Shown in pieces: positions 11,661 through 24,106 of a stretch of 64,000 nt of DNA. A program made the position numbers and the translations under genes. The DNA comes from Sinotaia quadrata (Eukaryota; Mollusca; Gastropoda; Architaenioglossa; Viviparidae), in contig CM054182.1 of NCBI GenBank assembly GCA_028829895.1, positions 36,216,879 to 36,280,878 on the forward strand, written 5' to 3'. Within the stretch, counting starts at the first letter, position 1. Every line of letters starts with the position of its first letter. The notes under the pieces were generated by a model. The model did not search any database, had not been told where the DNA came from, and saw only the letters and a list, made by a program, of their open reading frames with translations.

Positions 11661-11997
11661 CGAAAGGAGTGGATAATTCTGTCACTGGATGGACAGTTAT
11701 TATTGTTAACCACTAAGACACTGACCTCCTGAAACAAGAAGTCTTTGATAAGCGTGTCTGGCTGCAATCGTTTGCATACTTTAGGCGGTCTCGAGAAATT
11801 CCATCGCTCCTTAGCATCTTGCATTATCGTGTGCGCCTGAATGGATCAAAAGTGCCTGACAGAAAAAAATGAATCCCTTTCAGAGCCTCTGTAGGTGATC
11901 AAAATGAACAGAAAGAAAATAACGCTTCGAGCAAATAACATTCTTAAAAGTTAAAAATTGTAAATGGTTAATTTATCAGAACACCCCTCCAGTTTAC

Positions 11998-12027
11998 GGG
12001 ATGGGGGTGGGGGCAGGGGGGGGGGGT
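11998..12027. other. G-quadruplex-prone G runs
   Basis: Four or more runs of at least five G separated by 1-2 nt on the plus strand (gggatgggggtgggggcagg and onward). Confidence 0.7.
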
Positions 12028-12244
12028 AGAGCAACTCCTGCTATCAAACCAGAGGGAAAGGTATAAACAAGGTCGCCCGCTTTAGCACTTTGTGGGAACT
12101 TGGGCACACCTCTACTACCTCTGCTCCAACCTCTCAGTTTACATCATTAACAACCATCCCCAAAGTTTTGGAAAGTAAACGTGTGGAAAATACCGCTGTT
12201 TATTTGAAATTAATCAAAAAGCACGTGAATAAACTCTATAACTA

Positions 12245-12665
12245 CTCGGAGATGTATAGGTAACTCAAATTTAGGCTAGCTTTGGGTCACTAAAGGGAAC
12301 TCAAATTTAGGACAATTTGGGTCACTAAAGGGAACTCAAATTTAGGGCAGCTTTGGGCCACTATAGGCAACTCAGATTTAGACTAGATTTGGGCCACTAT
12401 AGGCAACTCAAATTTAGGCTAGCTTTGGGCCACTATAGGCAAGTCAAATTTAGGCTAGATTTGGGTCACTATAGGCAACTCAAATTTAGGGCAGCTTTGG
12501 GTCACTATAGGCAATTCAAATTTAGGGCAGCCTTAGGCCCCTATAGGTAACTCAAATTTAGGCTAGATTTGGGTCACTATAGGCAACTGAAATTTATGGC
12601 TGCTTTGGGACACTATAGGCAACTCAAATTCAGGGCTGCTTTGGGATACTATAGGAAACTTAAAA
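12245..12665. repeat. 36-bp minisatellite, ~12 copies
   Basis: Unit ctcaaatttagggcagcttt plus gggtcactataggcaa; variants alternate ggctaga and gggcagc. Confidence 0.94.
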
Positions 12666-12781
12666 TTGAGAAGATTTTGAGCCTCTGTAGGAGACTTATG
12701 ATGACATTGAGATACCATAGACAACTCAGAATTTGAACATGTTAAACAAGCGAAAATGAACTGAAAGAGTATCTGCTTTTG

Positions 12782-12940
12782 AAAATGATTTCTTACCAAT
12801 TTACTGTTTCATTTTCAAACTCTTACACAGATCTGTCGCTGCTCAAAGATTTGCCCTCAAAATGATTTCTTACCAATTTATTGTTTCATTTTCTAACTCT
12901 TACACAGATCTGTCGCTGCTCAAAGATTTGCCCTCAAAAT
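12782..12940. repeat. 77-bp tandem duplication
   Basis: Two near-identical copies starting aaaatgatttcttaccaatt at 12782 and 12859. Confidence 0.93.
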
Positions 12941-13494
12941 GACCACGTTGACACAGAGTGATAATCTCTCCTTTTCAACCGAGCCGTAATTGTAGCTGCG
13001 GTTACTAAGGACCGAGTCGTTGGCTACTTTGTAGAAATGCGAACGAATCGTAACTTATTCAAGGTCACGCACATTATTTATGCGTGTTCGTTATCCACAG
13101 CTTTCGCATATCCGCAAGACTAAAGAGTTGCACATTATATTTTATAGATTACTAATTTGTACTAATTGAATTTGATCTGTCATATTGATCGTAATTTATT
13201 TTTATATTTTTTTTGTGGGTGATAACTCTTCCAGAATAAAACTTCCTAACTCCACGTCACTTTCAATCACTTTGTCCACTGTGAAATTAGAAATCATTTT
13301 GCTTGGATTAAGTCCAGAATTGTTATCATCCAGTTTGCTTGGCTAACAACATGGCCTTTTGTATAGTTTGGCAAGTAATTTATTTGAATATATTTTTAAG
13401 TATTTGACCGATTTTGGTCAGCATTGCGCCTTTAAAACTGTAAAAAAAACAATGGTTTAAAATCCTTTGAGGAGCTTCAAACACATTAGTGTAA

Positions 13495-13860
13495 CAAATA
13501 ATACAACACACACATGCTACTAAACCACAATCACACATGTATATTCACACACTATCACCTCACATACGTTACTAAACCACACTCGCATATTCACACTATC
13601 ACCTAACACAATACCACACACACTCACAAAATCCCAATACACTATAAACACACTTACATTATAAATATACATTCGCACAAATAATTAATACCATACACAA
13701 CCACACCGACACACATATAAATATATAATAACATATAACACAGTACTATTATATGTATTCACATATATAACACTATAAAACACACATACGGACAAGACTA
13801 TCACACACAACACACACTGAACACCTCCACAAAACTCACAAATTCGAGTAAAACACGACA
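13495..13860. repeat. Degenerate CA/TA-rich low-complexity tract
   Basis: Cacacacta and cacataac-like words with no clear single period. Confidence 0.7.
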
Positions 13861-14293
13861 CTCCATTTCGTCAGTTGGTTTTCAGATTTTGTGACTGCAG
13901 TGTATACGTAAGCACCTCCTTGTGAATACAGCGATCATTTTATGATAACAGTGTTATGCTAAGTGGGGCGAGCTTTGCCTCTAAAATGACTCCATTATCT
14001 CTGTCTGATGAATAGTTTTCAAGCCGGGGTTGACTTTACAGTTATTTGTTGCATGCTTTATTTTTATTTATTGTCGCGCAGATTATATGATTTTTTTGTG
14101 TTCATGCCAATGCTACCGTTTTGATTATATAAATGGCTGTACTTATAACTTTAAAAATACAATAATTTACTAACAGAACAGATCGTTTTCATTATATAAA
14201 TGGCTGTATTTGTAATAGAAGTGCTTTGATCGGAATAACCTTTCTCACATATCTCTTTCATTACGGGATTTTGTTTTTAGTATATGTTTATGC

Positions 14294-14299
14294 GCGCGT

Positions 14300-14350
<51 letters not shown>

Positions 14351-14352
14351 TA
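14294..14352. repeat. (TG)n then (TGCG)n microsatellite
   Basis: Alternating purine-pyrimidine throughout, so potentially Z-forming. Confidence 0.95.
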
Positions 14353-14499
14353 TTAGTATTTTTGTTCATTTTCCAAAAGGTTTAAATTCAAAGAAAGGCA
14401 AATATATTATCTCTTAATCATTGTGTAGGTAGTAAGTATATCAGAGTTAAGATTCCTGTTTTGAATTATGTTCTGTTTAATTATAATTATGTCTGTTAA

Positions 14500-14815
14500 T
14501 TTCTATTCGAGTTTCAGTCGTGTCGTAGTTGTAACAATTCCTTACTTAGTTCAAGTTGTGTTGCATTTTCTGTATTCTAGTTTGAAGTCGTAATACTTAT
14601 TTACTGAGTTAAAAGTTGTGCTGCGTTTTCTATGTTCTAGTTTTGAAGTTGTAATAATTCCTACTTAGTTCAAGTTATGATTGTTTGTTATATTCTAGTT
14701 TTGAAGTTGTAACAATTCCTTACTTAGTTCAAGTTGTGATTATTTGTTATATTCTAGCTTTGAAGTTGTAACAATTCCTTACTGAGCTCAAGTTGTATTT
14801 TCTATAGCCTAGTGC
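14500..14815. repeat. ~60-bp diverged minisatellite, ~5 copies
   Basis: Ttgaagttgtaacaattcct and ttacttagttcaagttgtg recur with indels. Confidence 0.85.
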
Positions 14816-15014
14816 TGAATAAAATAAATTATAATAAAACTTTGTAGATTTACTGGGTGAGTCTTGAAAAAAAAACCAACTAGCAATTTAATATTTGAAT
14901 ATAACTCAAGAGTAAATTCATTGTTTTCTTATCTTGACCCAAACTTGACTATACCTGTTGACTACAAGGTCTCAGAGACATGTGCATTAGTGTTTGTTTT
15001 GTGGGAGTATAATC

Positions 15015-15340
15015 AGTTATTGTTTACATCAGTGTTTTTACAGTATAGCCGGTATATATGTACATAGCTCAGTGTTTTTACAGTATAGTCGATATATATG
15101 TACATAAAGCAGTGTTTTTACAGTATAGCCGGTATATATGTACATAGCTCAGTGTTTTTACAGTATAGTCGATATATAGTACATAGATCAGTGTTTTACA
15201 GTATAGCCGGTATATATGTACATAGATCAGTGTTTTTACAGTATAGTCGATATATATGTACATAGAGCAGTGTTTTTACAGTATAGTCGATATATATGTA
15301 CATAGAGCAGTGTTTTAACTGCATACTCGGATATGTGTAC
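15015..15340. repeat. 40-bp minisatellite, ~8 copies
   Basis: Unit agtgtttttacagtatagtc plus gatatatatgtacatagagc; alternates ccgg and tcga. Confidence 0.94.
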
Positions 15341-15446
15341 AAGATCAGTACGGCATAGTCGGTGTATATGTACAAGATCAGTACGGCATAGTCGGTGTAT
15401 ATGTACAAGATCAGTACGGCATAGTCGGTGTATATGTACAAGATCA
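15341..15446. repeat. 33-bp minisatellite, ~3 copies, derived from the adjacent array
   Basis: Unit agatcagtacggcatagtcg plus gtgtatatgtaca; it shares atagtcggt.tatatgtaca with the 40-bp unit and has lost its T-rich part. Confidence 0.92.
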
Positions 15447-15523
15447 TCGCTCATGTGGCAGAATCGATATAAATTATATATAGATCAGTGTTTGTGTTGC
15501 ACATTCACTTTGTGTATATCGTT

Positions 15524-15560
15524 ACTGTGTGTGTGTGTGTGCGCGCGCGCGCGCGCGTGC
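15524..15560. repeat. (GT)n(GC)n tract
   Basis: Strictly alternating gtgtgt...gcgcgcgc over about 35 bp, a classical Z-DNA-prone sequence. Confidence 0.93.
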
Positions 15561-15912
15561 TCATGGATCAATTTGTGAAAACACTGATAAGTTTTATATA
15601 CATGTACATCAGTCATGCAACTGTTATTTGTATAAGTAAATGTGTTCATATCATCAGTGTACGTGTACACAGATTACAAAATATATACAACGATCAATAC
15701 GAATACATCTGCCATAAATCAGATCAGTGTTTATGTAATTAGGTTAATATATTTGTATTAGTCAGTTCATATGTACATTTATTAGAATATATATATACAG
15801 ATGTCAGAGTGTGTCTGTATCAGTATGTGTCTAGGTCAGTGTGCAAGCATGTCTGGTGCATATGAACTGTCAAGGTGAACAGGAGGGAGACGTCATTATC
15901 GGACTAATGCCA

Positions 15913-16108
15913 ACTGAATATTCACTGCGCGTCTTGTGAGGGAGCTGGCAAGTATATTCACTGCGCGTCTTGTGAGGGAGCTGGCAAGTATATTCACTGC
16001 GCGTCTTGTGAGGGAGCTGGCAAGTATATTCACTGCGCGTCTTGTGAGGGAGCTGGCAAGTATATTCACTGCGCATCTTGTGAGGGAGCTGGCAAGTATA
16101 TTCACTCG
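15913..16108. repeat. 36-bp minisatellite, ~5.5 copies
   Basis: Unit tattcactgcgcgtcttgtg plus agggagctggcaagta. It is open in several frames on both strands; no gene. Confidence 0.96.
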
Positions 16109-16160
16109 TGTGTCGCCAAAGAATCCCTGAGCTATCTTGCTTCATGCTCCCGGACCACCT

Positions 16161-16162
<2 letters not shown>

Positions 16163-16199
<37 letters not shown>

Positions 16200-16206
16200 T
16201 CTCTTG
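16163..16206. repeat. (CT)n microsatellite
   Basis: About 20 CT units, one interruption. Confidence 0.95.
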
Positions 16207-16539
16207 TTGTTGTTGTATTTTGTTGTGTTTTTTTAAAAAAAAGTTTTAGTTAAAGTTGTGGACCATATTGCAGAAATTCTGATGCATTCTGCAGCAAATT
16301 CCCATCGCCGGGTTTCCGTCTAGGTTGTCGGCCAACGTTATGTACAGAGACGGGCATGACCTACAAATCCACTTACCGTAGGTATTCTTAAAAAAAATAT
16401 ATATATATACAGGCACTTTCGATTCTCTTAACTATTCTTAAAAATGAGTGTTATTCTCCTCTTACTAAGGGAGTGGGTGGTGATGTGGCTGGTCAAATGG
16501 CAAATAAAGACTGCTTGACAGTGCAATATTATCCTCCCA

Positions 16540-16720
16540 CCCCTTATAACCACATCTAGTAACAGGTACAATCTTGATCGGGCAACTCTATCTTCCTTCT
16601 TCCACCCGATAACCACATCTATTAATAGGTACAATCTTTACAGTGCAATATTATCATTCACCACCACCACCCCGAATCCATCCACCCGATAACCACATCT
16701 GTTACACTCTTAGCTATAGT
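16540..16720. repeat. Diverged ~60-bp repeat, ~3 copies
   Basis: Ataaccacatct and aggtacaatctt recur. Confidence 0.7.
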
Positions 16721-16737
16721 ATAAAGGGCGATATACA

Positions 16738-16935
16738 AAGTCCTTAATTTCAAAAACATTGTTAGGGTCATACAAAGGGCGATATACAAAAAGTCCTTAA
16801 TTTCAGAAACATTGTTAGGGTTATACAAAGGGCGATATACAAAAAGTCCTTAATTTCAAAAAAAAATTGTTAGGGTTATACAAAGGGCGATATACAAAGT
16901 CCTTAATTTCAAAAAAAAATTGTTAGGGTTATACA
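16738..16935. repeat. ~54-bp minisatellite, 4 copies, with TTAGGG
   Basis: Unit gttagggttatacaaagggc plus gatatacaaaaagtccttaatttcaaa; A-run length varies. Confidence 0.92.
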
Positions 16936-17019
16936 AAGGCGAGCACTTCGTCAGTCGCAGAATACGGCTCGGATTTTAGCAACAAAAATCACATTAAATC
17001 ACTCCCAGTGCAGACACTG

Positions 17020-17275
17020 AAGAACTGATAAGAAACATAAATATAAAATTAAATAAATGTAGACTTGACATAGTGCCAGATTAGCTGATAAGACAGTACA
17101 CATAAAATTATAGTGCCTAGCCAAGACATTAAAAATAAAATTATAAATATACGAAGATGTGAACCAGTACCTTTTAACTGATAAGACAGTAAATATAAAA
17201 TTTTAAAACCGCAGATGTGGAAGAGTGCCTAGCTAGATTGTCTGATAAGACAGAAAATATAAATTTATAAAAATA
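17020..17275. repeat. Diverged ~65-bp repeat, ~4-5 copies
   Basis: Ctgataagacagtaaatata-type blocks recur with many substitutions. Confidence 0.7.
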
Positions 17276-17566
17276 TAGATGCGACATGGTGCTTTGTCAG
17301 ATCGTTGGAGAGGCGGTGTCCAAGTCCTTAAACGTACCGTCGAGCTTGATTGTCCAGGTGAATGAGAGAAAAATCGACTTGTGGGCAGGAGTCCCACTAG
17401 CTGGGGTGCATTCCAACTTGGTGAGTGGTGAGTCCCTGAATTCCTACCTGCCATTCATCCGGAAGAGAACACAACTGAGTCAATCACGTGATCTTTATCA
17501 ACGATGATTGAGAACTGTGGGTGGCTCCAAGAATTTCCAGACAGTCTACAGTCTACACAGCCGAGC

Positions 17567-18008
17567 AGTCACACAAGACTATTGGTCACTCTCCAATAAC
17601 GTTCATGTAGTATTCAAGAGTAGTCACACAAGACTATTGGTCACTCTCCAATAACGTTCTTGAAGTATTCAAGAGTAGTCACACAAGACTATTGGTCACT
17701 CTCCAATAACGTTCTTGAAGTATTCAAGAGTAGTCACACAAGACTATTGGTCACTCTCCAATAACGTTCTTGAAGTATTCAAGAGTAGTCACACAAGACT
17801 ATTGGTCACTCTCCAATAACGTTCTTGAAGTATTCAAGAGTAGTCACACAAGACTATTGGTCACTCTCCAATAACGTTCTTGAAGTATTCAAGAGTAGTC
17901 ACACAAGACTATTGTTCACTCTCCAATAACGTTCATGTAGTATTCAAGAGTAGTCACACAAGACTATTGTTCACTCTCCAATAACGTTCATGTAGTATTC
18001 AAGAGTAG
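17567..18008. repeat. 55-bp minisatellite, 8 copies
   Basis: Unit agtcacacaagactattggt plus 35 bp ending attcaagagt. The two edges carry the catgtag variant and the middle copies cttgaag, consistent with internal expansion. Confidence 0.97.
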
Positions 18009-18029
18009 GTTCTATTTGTCGAAGCACGT

Positions 18030-18510
18030 CGCCACTAGAAGTACCGATACGTCACCACTTGTTCTCAGGTAGAGTGATAGTTATTGTTTGTCACTAGAAG
18101 TGCCGAGACACCACCACCCGTTACGTTCTAAGAGAGCTGTACTTATTGTTCGTCACTAGAAGTACCGAAACGTCACCACTCATTTTGTTCTCAGAGAGCT
18201 GTGCACTTATTGTTCGTCACTAGAAGTACCGAAACGTCACCACTCGTTTTGTTCTCAGAGAGCTGTGTACTTATTGTTCGTCACTAGAAGTACCGAAACG
18301 TCACCACTCTTTTTGTTCTCAGAGAGCTGTGTACTTACTGTTCGTCACTAGAAGTACCGAAACGTCACCACTCGTTTTGTTTCTCGAGTAGACAGATACT
18401 TATTGTTCTATCTAAAAGTACAAAGACGTCACCACTTGTCCGTTCTCGGATAGAGAGGTACTTGTTTATTGTTCGTCACTAGAAATACCAAGCTTTATCA
18501 TTTTCGTCGA
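18030..18510. repeat. ~63-bp minisatellite, ~7 copies
   Basis: Gttcgtcactagaagtaccg and cgtcaccactcgttttgttc recur, best conserved in the middle. Confidence 0.93.
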
Positions 18511-19055
18511 CAGGGCATGATATACTTATTGTTATCACACGTTGCGTTCTCAGGCTACTGCTCCATTTCCTCAGAGCAAAACAAACTAAAGCCTGCGACG
18601 CCGCACCGGGACCGCTCCGGAACAAGACCCTTGCCACATTTCCACAGAATGTACAGGCTGATATAGCGCGACAATGACCTTTGTATAACAAGGACAGCCT
18701 AACACAAACAGGGGTCAGCTGAAGCAGTCGAACATGGTCATTCAGTCGGGTTCGACTCCGGTAGATTCTTGGCTAGACTGTGACCAATGTTTCACTCACT
18801 TCCGCGCACAAGTTTTAACTGCCACTTCCGGAACGTTGGCTGAAATACTTTTAATTAAAATAAATTTGAAACAATTATCTTTGTCAGATATGCAAAACCC
18901 TTGTAATTCTGTTGGAAATTTTAATTTGTTTTCGTTTATTTTGTTATGTGATTTAAATATTTTATTTATTTTTAGAAATAAATAAGAGGCAATGCAAGAT
19001 TCTCGTGATCACACAAGTTCAACCTCAACGTCCATCTAAAGAAACAAATACTTGC

Positions 19056-19330
19056 ACAATGCTATTTGTACATTTAGTAATAGCTTTAGCACAATGCCAT
19101 CTGTACATTTAGTAATAGCTTGAGCACAATGCCATCTGTACATTTAGTAATAGCTTTAGCACAATGCCATCTGTACATTTAGTAATAGCTTTAGCACAAT
19201 GCCATCTGTACATTTAGTAATAGCTTTAGCCCAATGCCATCTGTACATTTAGTAATAGCTTCATTCAATGCCCTTTATACACTTAGTAATAGCTTCAGTA
19301 CTATGCCGTCTGTACATTTAATAATGGCGT
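19056..19330. repeat. 35-bp minisatellite, ~8 copies
   Basis: Unit acatttagtaatagctttag plus cacaatgccatctgt, decaying at the right edge. Confidence 0.95.
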
Positions 19331-19514
19331 TAGTTACAGTCGTATTCACCTATATTATCATGAGCTGGTATTTTGCTAGATTCAAAATGAATTGTATAAA
19401 CACTAAACAGCACTATCTGTCGAGTAAACATTCTAAAAATAACTTGATAACGTAATCGCATATTCAATTTTCACACTAAATTATATACTGTGCTAATAAC
19501 ATTTTTAACAACAA

Positions 19515-19675
19515 AATTTAATCAGATTATATCACATTATTAATCAGACCATAATCTGCTTCATGAGCAATAATTTATATCACATTATTAATCAGACCAT
19601 AATCTGCTTCATGAACAATAATTTATATCACATTATTAATCAGACCATAATCTGCTTCATGAGCAATAATTTATA
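19515..19675. repeat. 48-bp minisatellite, ~3 copies
   Basis: Unit attaatcagaccataatctg plus cttcatgagcaataatttatatcacatt. Confidence 0.94.
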
Positions 19676-20030
19676 TAAACAGTATATAACTAAAATTGAA
19701 GAGTACATTAAAAATTTGCACAAACAACGTATAAATAACTCAAATAACTTGTATAAAAGTACACAAATATCTTTTAAATAACTTGTATGAATAGAATATA
19801 AATAACCGTAAGTAACTTTTATAAGCCATATATAATTACTTGTATAAATAACATATAAACATTATTTAAAATATTTGCATAAAAAGTATAGGCACAACTA
19901 ATGTATAACCTCTATAAATCGTATACAATAACATATAAATATCGTATAAGCTGTATAACAATTAACTTGTATTAACAGTATTTAAATAACTCATAAACAA
20001 TGTGAAAACAATAAAGAAATACTTTTACAA
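19676..20030. repeat. AT-rich low-complexity tract
   Basis: Variants of taaataacttgtataa without a fixed period. Confidence 0.65.
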
Positions 20031-20037
20031 TTAGTGT

Positions 20038-20325
20038 GGATTTATTTAGAAATGACACTGTGTTGGGTTTATTTAGAACTGACACTGTGTGAGTTTTAGT
20101 GCTGATACTCTGTGGGTTTATTTAGAACTGACACTGTGTGAGTTTTAGTGCTGATACTCTGTGGGTTTATTTAGAACTGACACTGTGTGAGTTTTAGTGC
20201 TGATACTCAGTGGGTTTATTTAAAACTGACACTGTGTGAGTTTTAGTGCTGATACTCAGTGGGTTTATTTAGAACTGACACTGTATGAGTTTATTTAGTG
20301 ATGATGCTGGGTGGGTTTAATTAGT
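20038..20325. repeat. 49-bp minisatellite, ~5.5 copies
   Basis: Unit gtgggtttatttagaactga plus cactgtgtgagttttagtgctgatactct. Confidence 0.95.
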
Positions 20326-20543
20326 GCTGATATGATAGGATTGTTAATGTTGAGACATCGTATGATCAACATATGATTAGGATTGTAGGATTATTAATGC
20401 TGACATGGTGTAAGATTATTGTAACGAAGTCAAGGGCAAATTATACTTGACCTCCTATCTAAATATCTGGCGAATTATTACAACTTGACCTACTAGGTCA
20501 GCCAAGATTGTTTAATGTCACCAGGGTCTACACTCTACATGCA

Positions 20544-20752
20544 AGAGACGAGCTAACAGATATGAACCGTGAGTCGGGTCCTCTCTGACGAGCTAACAGA
20601 TAATGAACCGTGAGTCGGGTCCTCTCTGACGAGCTAACAGATATGAACCGTGAGTCGGGTCCTCTCTGACGAGCTAACAGATATGAACCGTGAGTCGGGT
20701 CCTCTCTGACGAGCTAACAGATATGAACCGTGAGTCGGGTCCTCTCTGACGA
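20544..20752. repeat. 40-bp minisatellite, 5 copies
   Basis: Unit gacgagctaacagatatgaa plus ccgtgagtcgggtcctctct, almost perfect. Confidence 0.96.
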
Positions 20753-21784
20753 GTCTAACAGTGTTTTGAGAGCCTGGGAATCTCAAGATGAATGAAAAGT
20801 TTGGTGGCTACCCCTTGTACAGTGTGCGTTTATTTAGTGGTGAAACTGTATCACTATATCTAAGATGTGAATTGAAGAAGATGTGCCTGACCTCTCAAGG
20901 CTATGACCTCATCGCCTAAATTTAGACCGACACAGCAGATCACCCGGGTAGGGCCGGCCTACTTTACAAAAATTCTATAGACAGATGGCAGCTCTGAGTT
21001 GAGACACTAATACGACGTGAAACGTCAGGGGAATTTATCACATTATGTATTTTAAACTTTAGTGCTTTGCACTAATAATTTATGCTAAGAACACTGCTGA
21101 ACTGCCAAGGAAAGCAATCCCCGTTAATATTGCTAGCGTTATTCTTTCATTTTTCGTTCAAGGAAAATATCAGACCATAAGGTATTTTTCCTTTTCTTCT
21201 TTTGTGTGTGTTGTTGTTTGTTTTCGTTAATGATCCTCACATGACTGAGTTGAATTAGGAAAAAAATCATTAAAAAAAATATTCCACTGACAGCGTCTCA
21301 GAGTATTATAATCAAAATATCAATGTATTCAGTGGCGTGCAAACAGACCTAACGACTGTCATTCGTCTTGGCGCAAAATCTATCGGTCTCGGTGACTGCC
21401 CCTGTTCTCGAGAGACTCAATACATAACAGGCATGTAGGGGGTATTACTCTTTAATGTCAGAAAATGCTAATTTGATTCAAGATGATTTACCGAGTCAAG
21501 TGGTATAAAGAGGAATGTATATCAGTTTTACGTACAAAGAGCGCCACTTGTTAATTAATCACTTAAGGCCAACAAATTCAATTGACTTGGAATGAACTTT
21601 CAACTTGTTAACTAATCACTCAAAACAAACAAACTGAATTAGAGAGAACTTTAAAAAACAGAGGGGATGAGAGGAAACCACGACCAACAACAATGAAACA
21701 TCCGGATTTAGCTCAGAATACGGTAAAGATTACTCAAGTATTCGACTGGACATTATTGTTAGCTATCAGTTTCTGCTTCAGAAT
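20753..21784. other. No gene recognised
   Basis: About 1 kb of apparently unique sequence on both strands. Confidence 0.5.
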
Positions 21785-22167
21785 TTGTCTCTTGGTACAT
21801 GTGGACGAAAACAAAGGTGTTATACAGTATACCCATAATTTGTCACTTGGTACATGTGGACGAAAACAAAGGTGTTATACAGTATACCCATAATTTGTCA
21901 CTTGGTACATGTGGACGAAAACAAAGGTGTTATACAGTATACCCATAATTTGTCATTTGGTACATGTGGACGAAAATAAAGGTGTTATACAGTATACCCA
22001 TAATTTGTCACTTGGTACATGTGGACGAAAACAAAGGTGTTATACAGTATACCCATAATTTGTCACTTGGTACATGTGGACGAAAACAAATGTGTTATAC
22101 AGTATACCCATAATTTGTCACTTGGTACATGTGGACGAAAACAAAGGTGTTATACAGTATACCCATG
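21785..22167. repeat. 55-bp minisatellite, 7 copies
   Basis: Unit tgtcacttggtacatgtgga plus 35 bp ending acccataatt, nearly perfect. Confidence 0.97.
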
Positions 22168-22332
22168 ATTTCAATGCACATCGCCTTGCGGAATAAGACC
22201 ACCAGTTGCTACATTGTTCGTTTGATTACTTCCTGACAATTGTTATTAATAGTTGTATTAATTACTTCCTCCTTATTAAGTACTTAGTAATCTGGCTGTC
22301 ATGGTCTTCTTTTTTCTCTCTCGCCTATATAT

Positions 22333-22500
22333 ACAATAACCTGTACAAGCTGATAACACAAAACTACTGTCACAAACAAAGTTGGAGACCTTGATACAAT
22401 AACCTGTACATGCTGATAACACAAAACTACTGTCACAAACAAAGTTGGAGACCTTGATACAATAACCTGTACATGCTGATAACACAAAACTACTGTCACA
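22333..22500. repeat. 63-bp minisatellite, ~2.7 copies
   Basis: Acaataacctgtacatgctg at 22333, 22396 and 22459. Confidence 0.95.
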
Positions 22501-22861
22501 GAGAAACCTAAGATGTCAAGAGGTGCGAAAACTACTTTCTCAAGGGAAGCCTTCAAATCACAAGCTTTGAAGTATGTAAGATTATACAAAATGTAAGACT
22601 GTTTTCACACTGAAGTGTGCTAAGTCACTGAAAGTCTTGGTAGAATATCAAAATTTGCTTTGACTGTGAAGTATGAAGAATTTATAGAAATTAATACTGT
22701 GTTTGAAGTGTGCAATGTTTTGTAAAACTTTGCTTTGACTTTGAAGTATGTAAAAACTGCATTATGTACACTTTCCAACTTCAAAACTGCATTATCAAAA
22801 GAATATCACATAGAATGAAGTTTTCTTCACCTATACAAAAAGTGTGGTTTTAGCTGAACGT

Positions 22862-22891
22862 TCCTCTCTCTTTCTCTCTCTCTCTCACTCA

Positions 22892-22946
<55 letters not shown>

Positions 22947-22965
22947 TCACTCACATACATGTTTT

Positions 22966-23050
<85 letters not shown>
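22862..23050. repeat. Compound (CT)n(CA)n and (CTTT)n microsatellite
   Basis: CT then CA to about 22952, a short spacer, then about 20 copies of CTTT. The long S/F/L-rich frame over it is an artefact. Confidence 0.97.
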
Positions 23051-23917
23051 ACACACATGCCCGCACGCACGCACACATACAGTTTGTATAATTCGTGAAT
23101 AATTTTAGAAGTTTACCTAGAATCAGTGCCATTACTGACAACTATTCGTGACATTGTTTTATTCCTCTGAAAAAATTAAAATAAAATAACGAAAAACCTT
23201 GCAAACGCCAGAACTGTGTAAATAATTAGAAAGGAAGAGCTGCGCATGCCTGGCTAGTAAATTATTTTTGTTTCTTAAGTGCATACGTTGGCCGAGACTC
23301 CACACTTGTGTTTAGGTTTGAGACACTCGTTATTAGTACTGTTTTAACAATCAGCGTAAAAGTGCACAAATTACCTTGAAGTGCAAAGCACTTTATTCGT
23401 CCACTGCAGTGAGCCAAGGACGGATGATACTGAATGATACACGGACCAAAGGTTAATATTTACTGAGCAAGGGTTAATATGTGCGTCATTGAAATTCTGT
23501 CTTTAATTCAATAAAAGAAATAAAAATAATTTGAGAGAAAATAGTTTAAAATTGAAGCCGCGCTTATCCCCTCTGTTTCATGTCATTTCCGTTCTCTCTC
23601 TTTTTTTTTGTTTGTTTGCTTGTTGTTTTGGTGATTTGTTATTTTGTATATATTTGTCAGTTTCAGGAGACTGAATCTTGGTGTACGATCTCAAACAGAT
23701 ATTTAAAAAAAATTAACTATTCATTTTCAAGTCACTTCGGTAAAAGCTATTAATGTACACTGACTTCGCTAATCGTAGGTTAAAATAGTGAATGAAATGG
23801 CAAGAGTATTTTCCAGTGATAATTATTGCCTACTTATTCTTCATTTTGTGACTTTTATGCCAGTCTGGGACATTTCAAAGTTGTAAAATCCTCTCCCCTC
23901 CTCCCGATGTACTAGGG
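23051..23917. other. No gene recognised
   Basis: Unique AT-rich sequence up to the MITE. Confidence 0.5.
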
Positions 23918-24099
23918 CACTTGTTCTCAACCCTTTTTGATCCCTGTACCCTTTTCACCAAAAGTAAGAATGTCATCGCCCCCTTTCCAAGAATGTCTTA
24001 CTCAAAAGGTGCATTCCAAATAATTTGTAGTTTGAGTCTGTGGTCCCAATTCCACCCCCCTCCTCGAAACCCTGAAACTCCCCTGGTTGAGAACCTCTG
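23918..24099. mobile_element. hAT/Charlie-like MITE, 182 bp
   Basis: The ends CACTTGTTCTCAACC and GGTTGAGAACCTCTG are imperfect inverted repeats (12 of 15 match) of the common hAT type CAGNGGTTCTCAACC. The interior is C-rich with no coding potential. Flanking octamers (tactaggg / gactatat) share only a core ACTA, so the target duplication is decayed. It lies just upstream of a dispersed repeat copy. Confidence 0.75.
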
Positions 24100-24106
24100 G
24101 ACTATA

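Noticed and set aside
15870..16163. Frames on both strands with 12-residue repeats
   Set aside because: 36-bp array artefact.
18740..18775. Perfect B-box-like ggttcgactcc suggesting a tRNA
   Set aside because: The T-stem does not pair and no A box lies at a suitable distance upstream.
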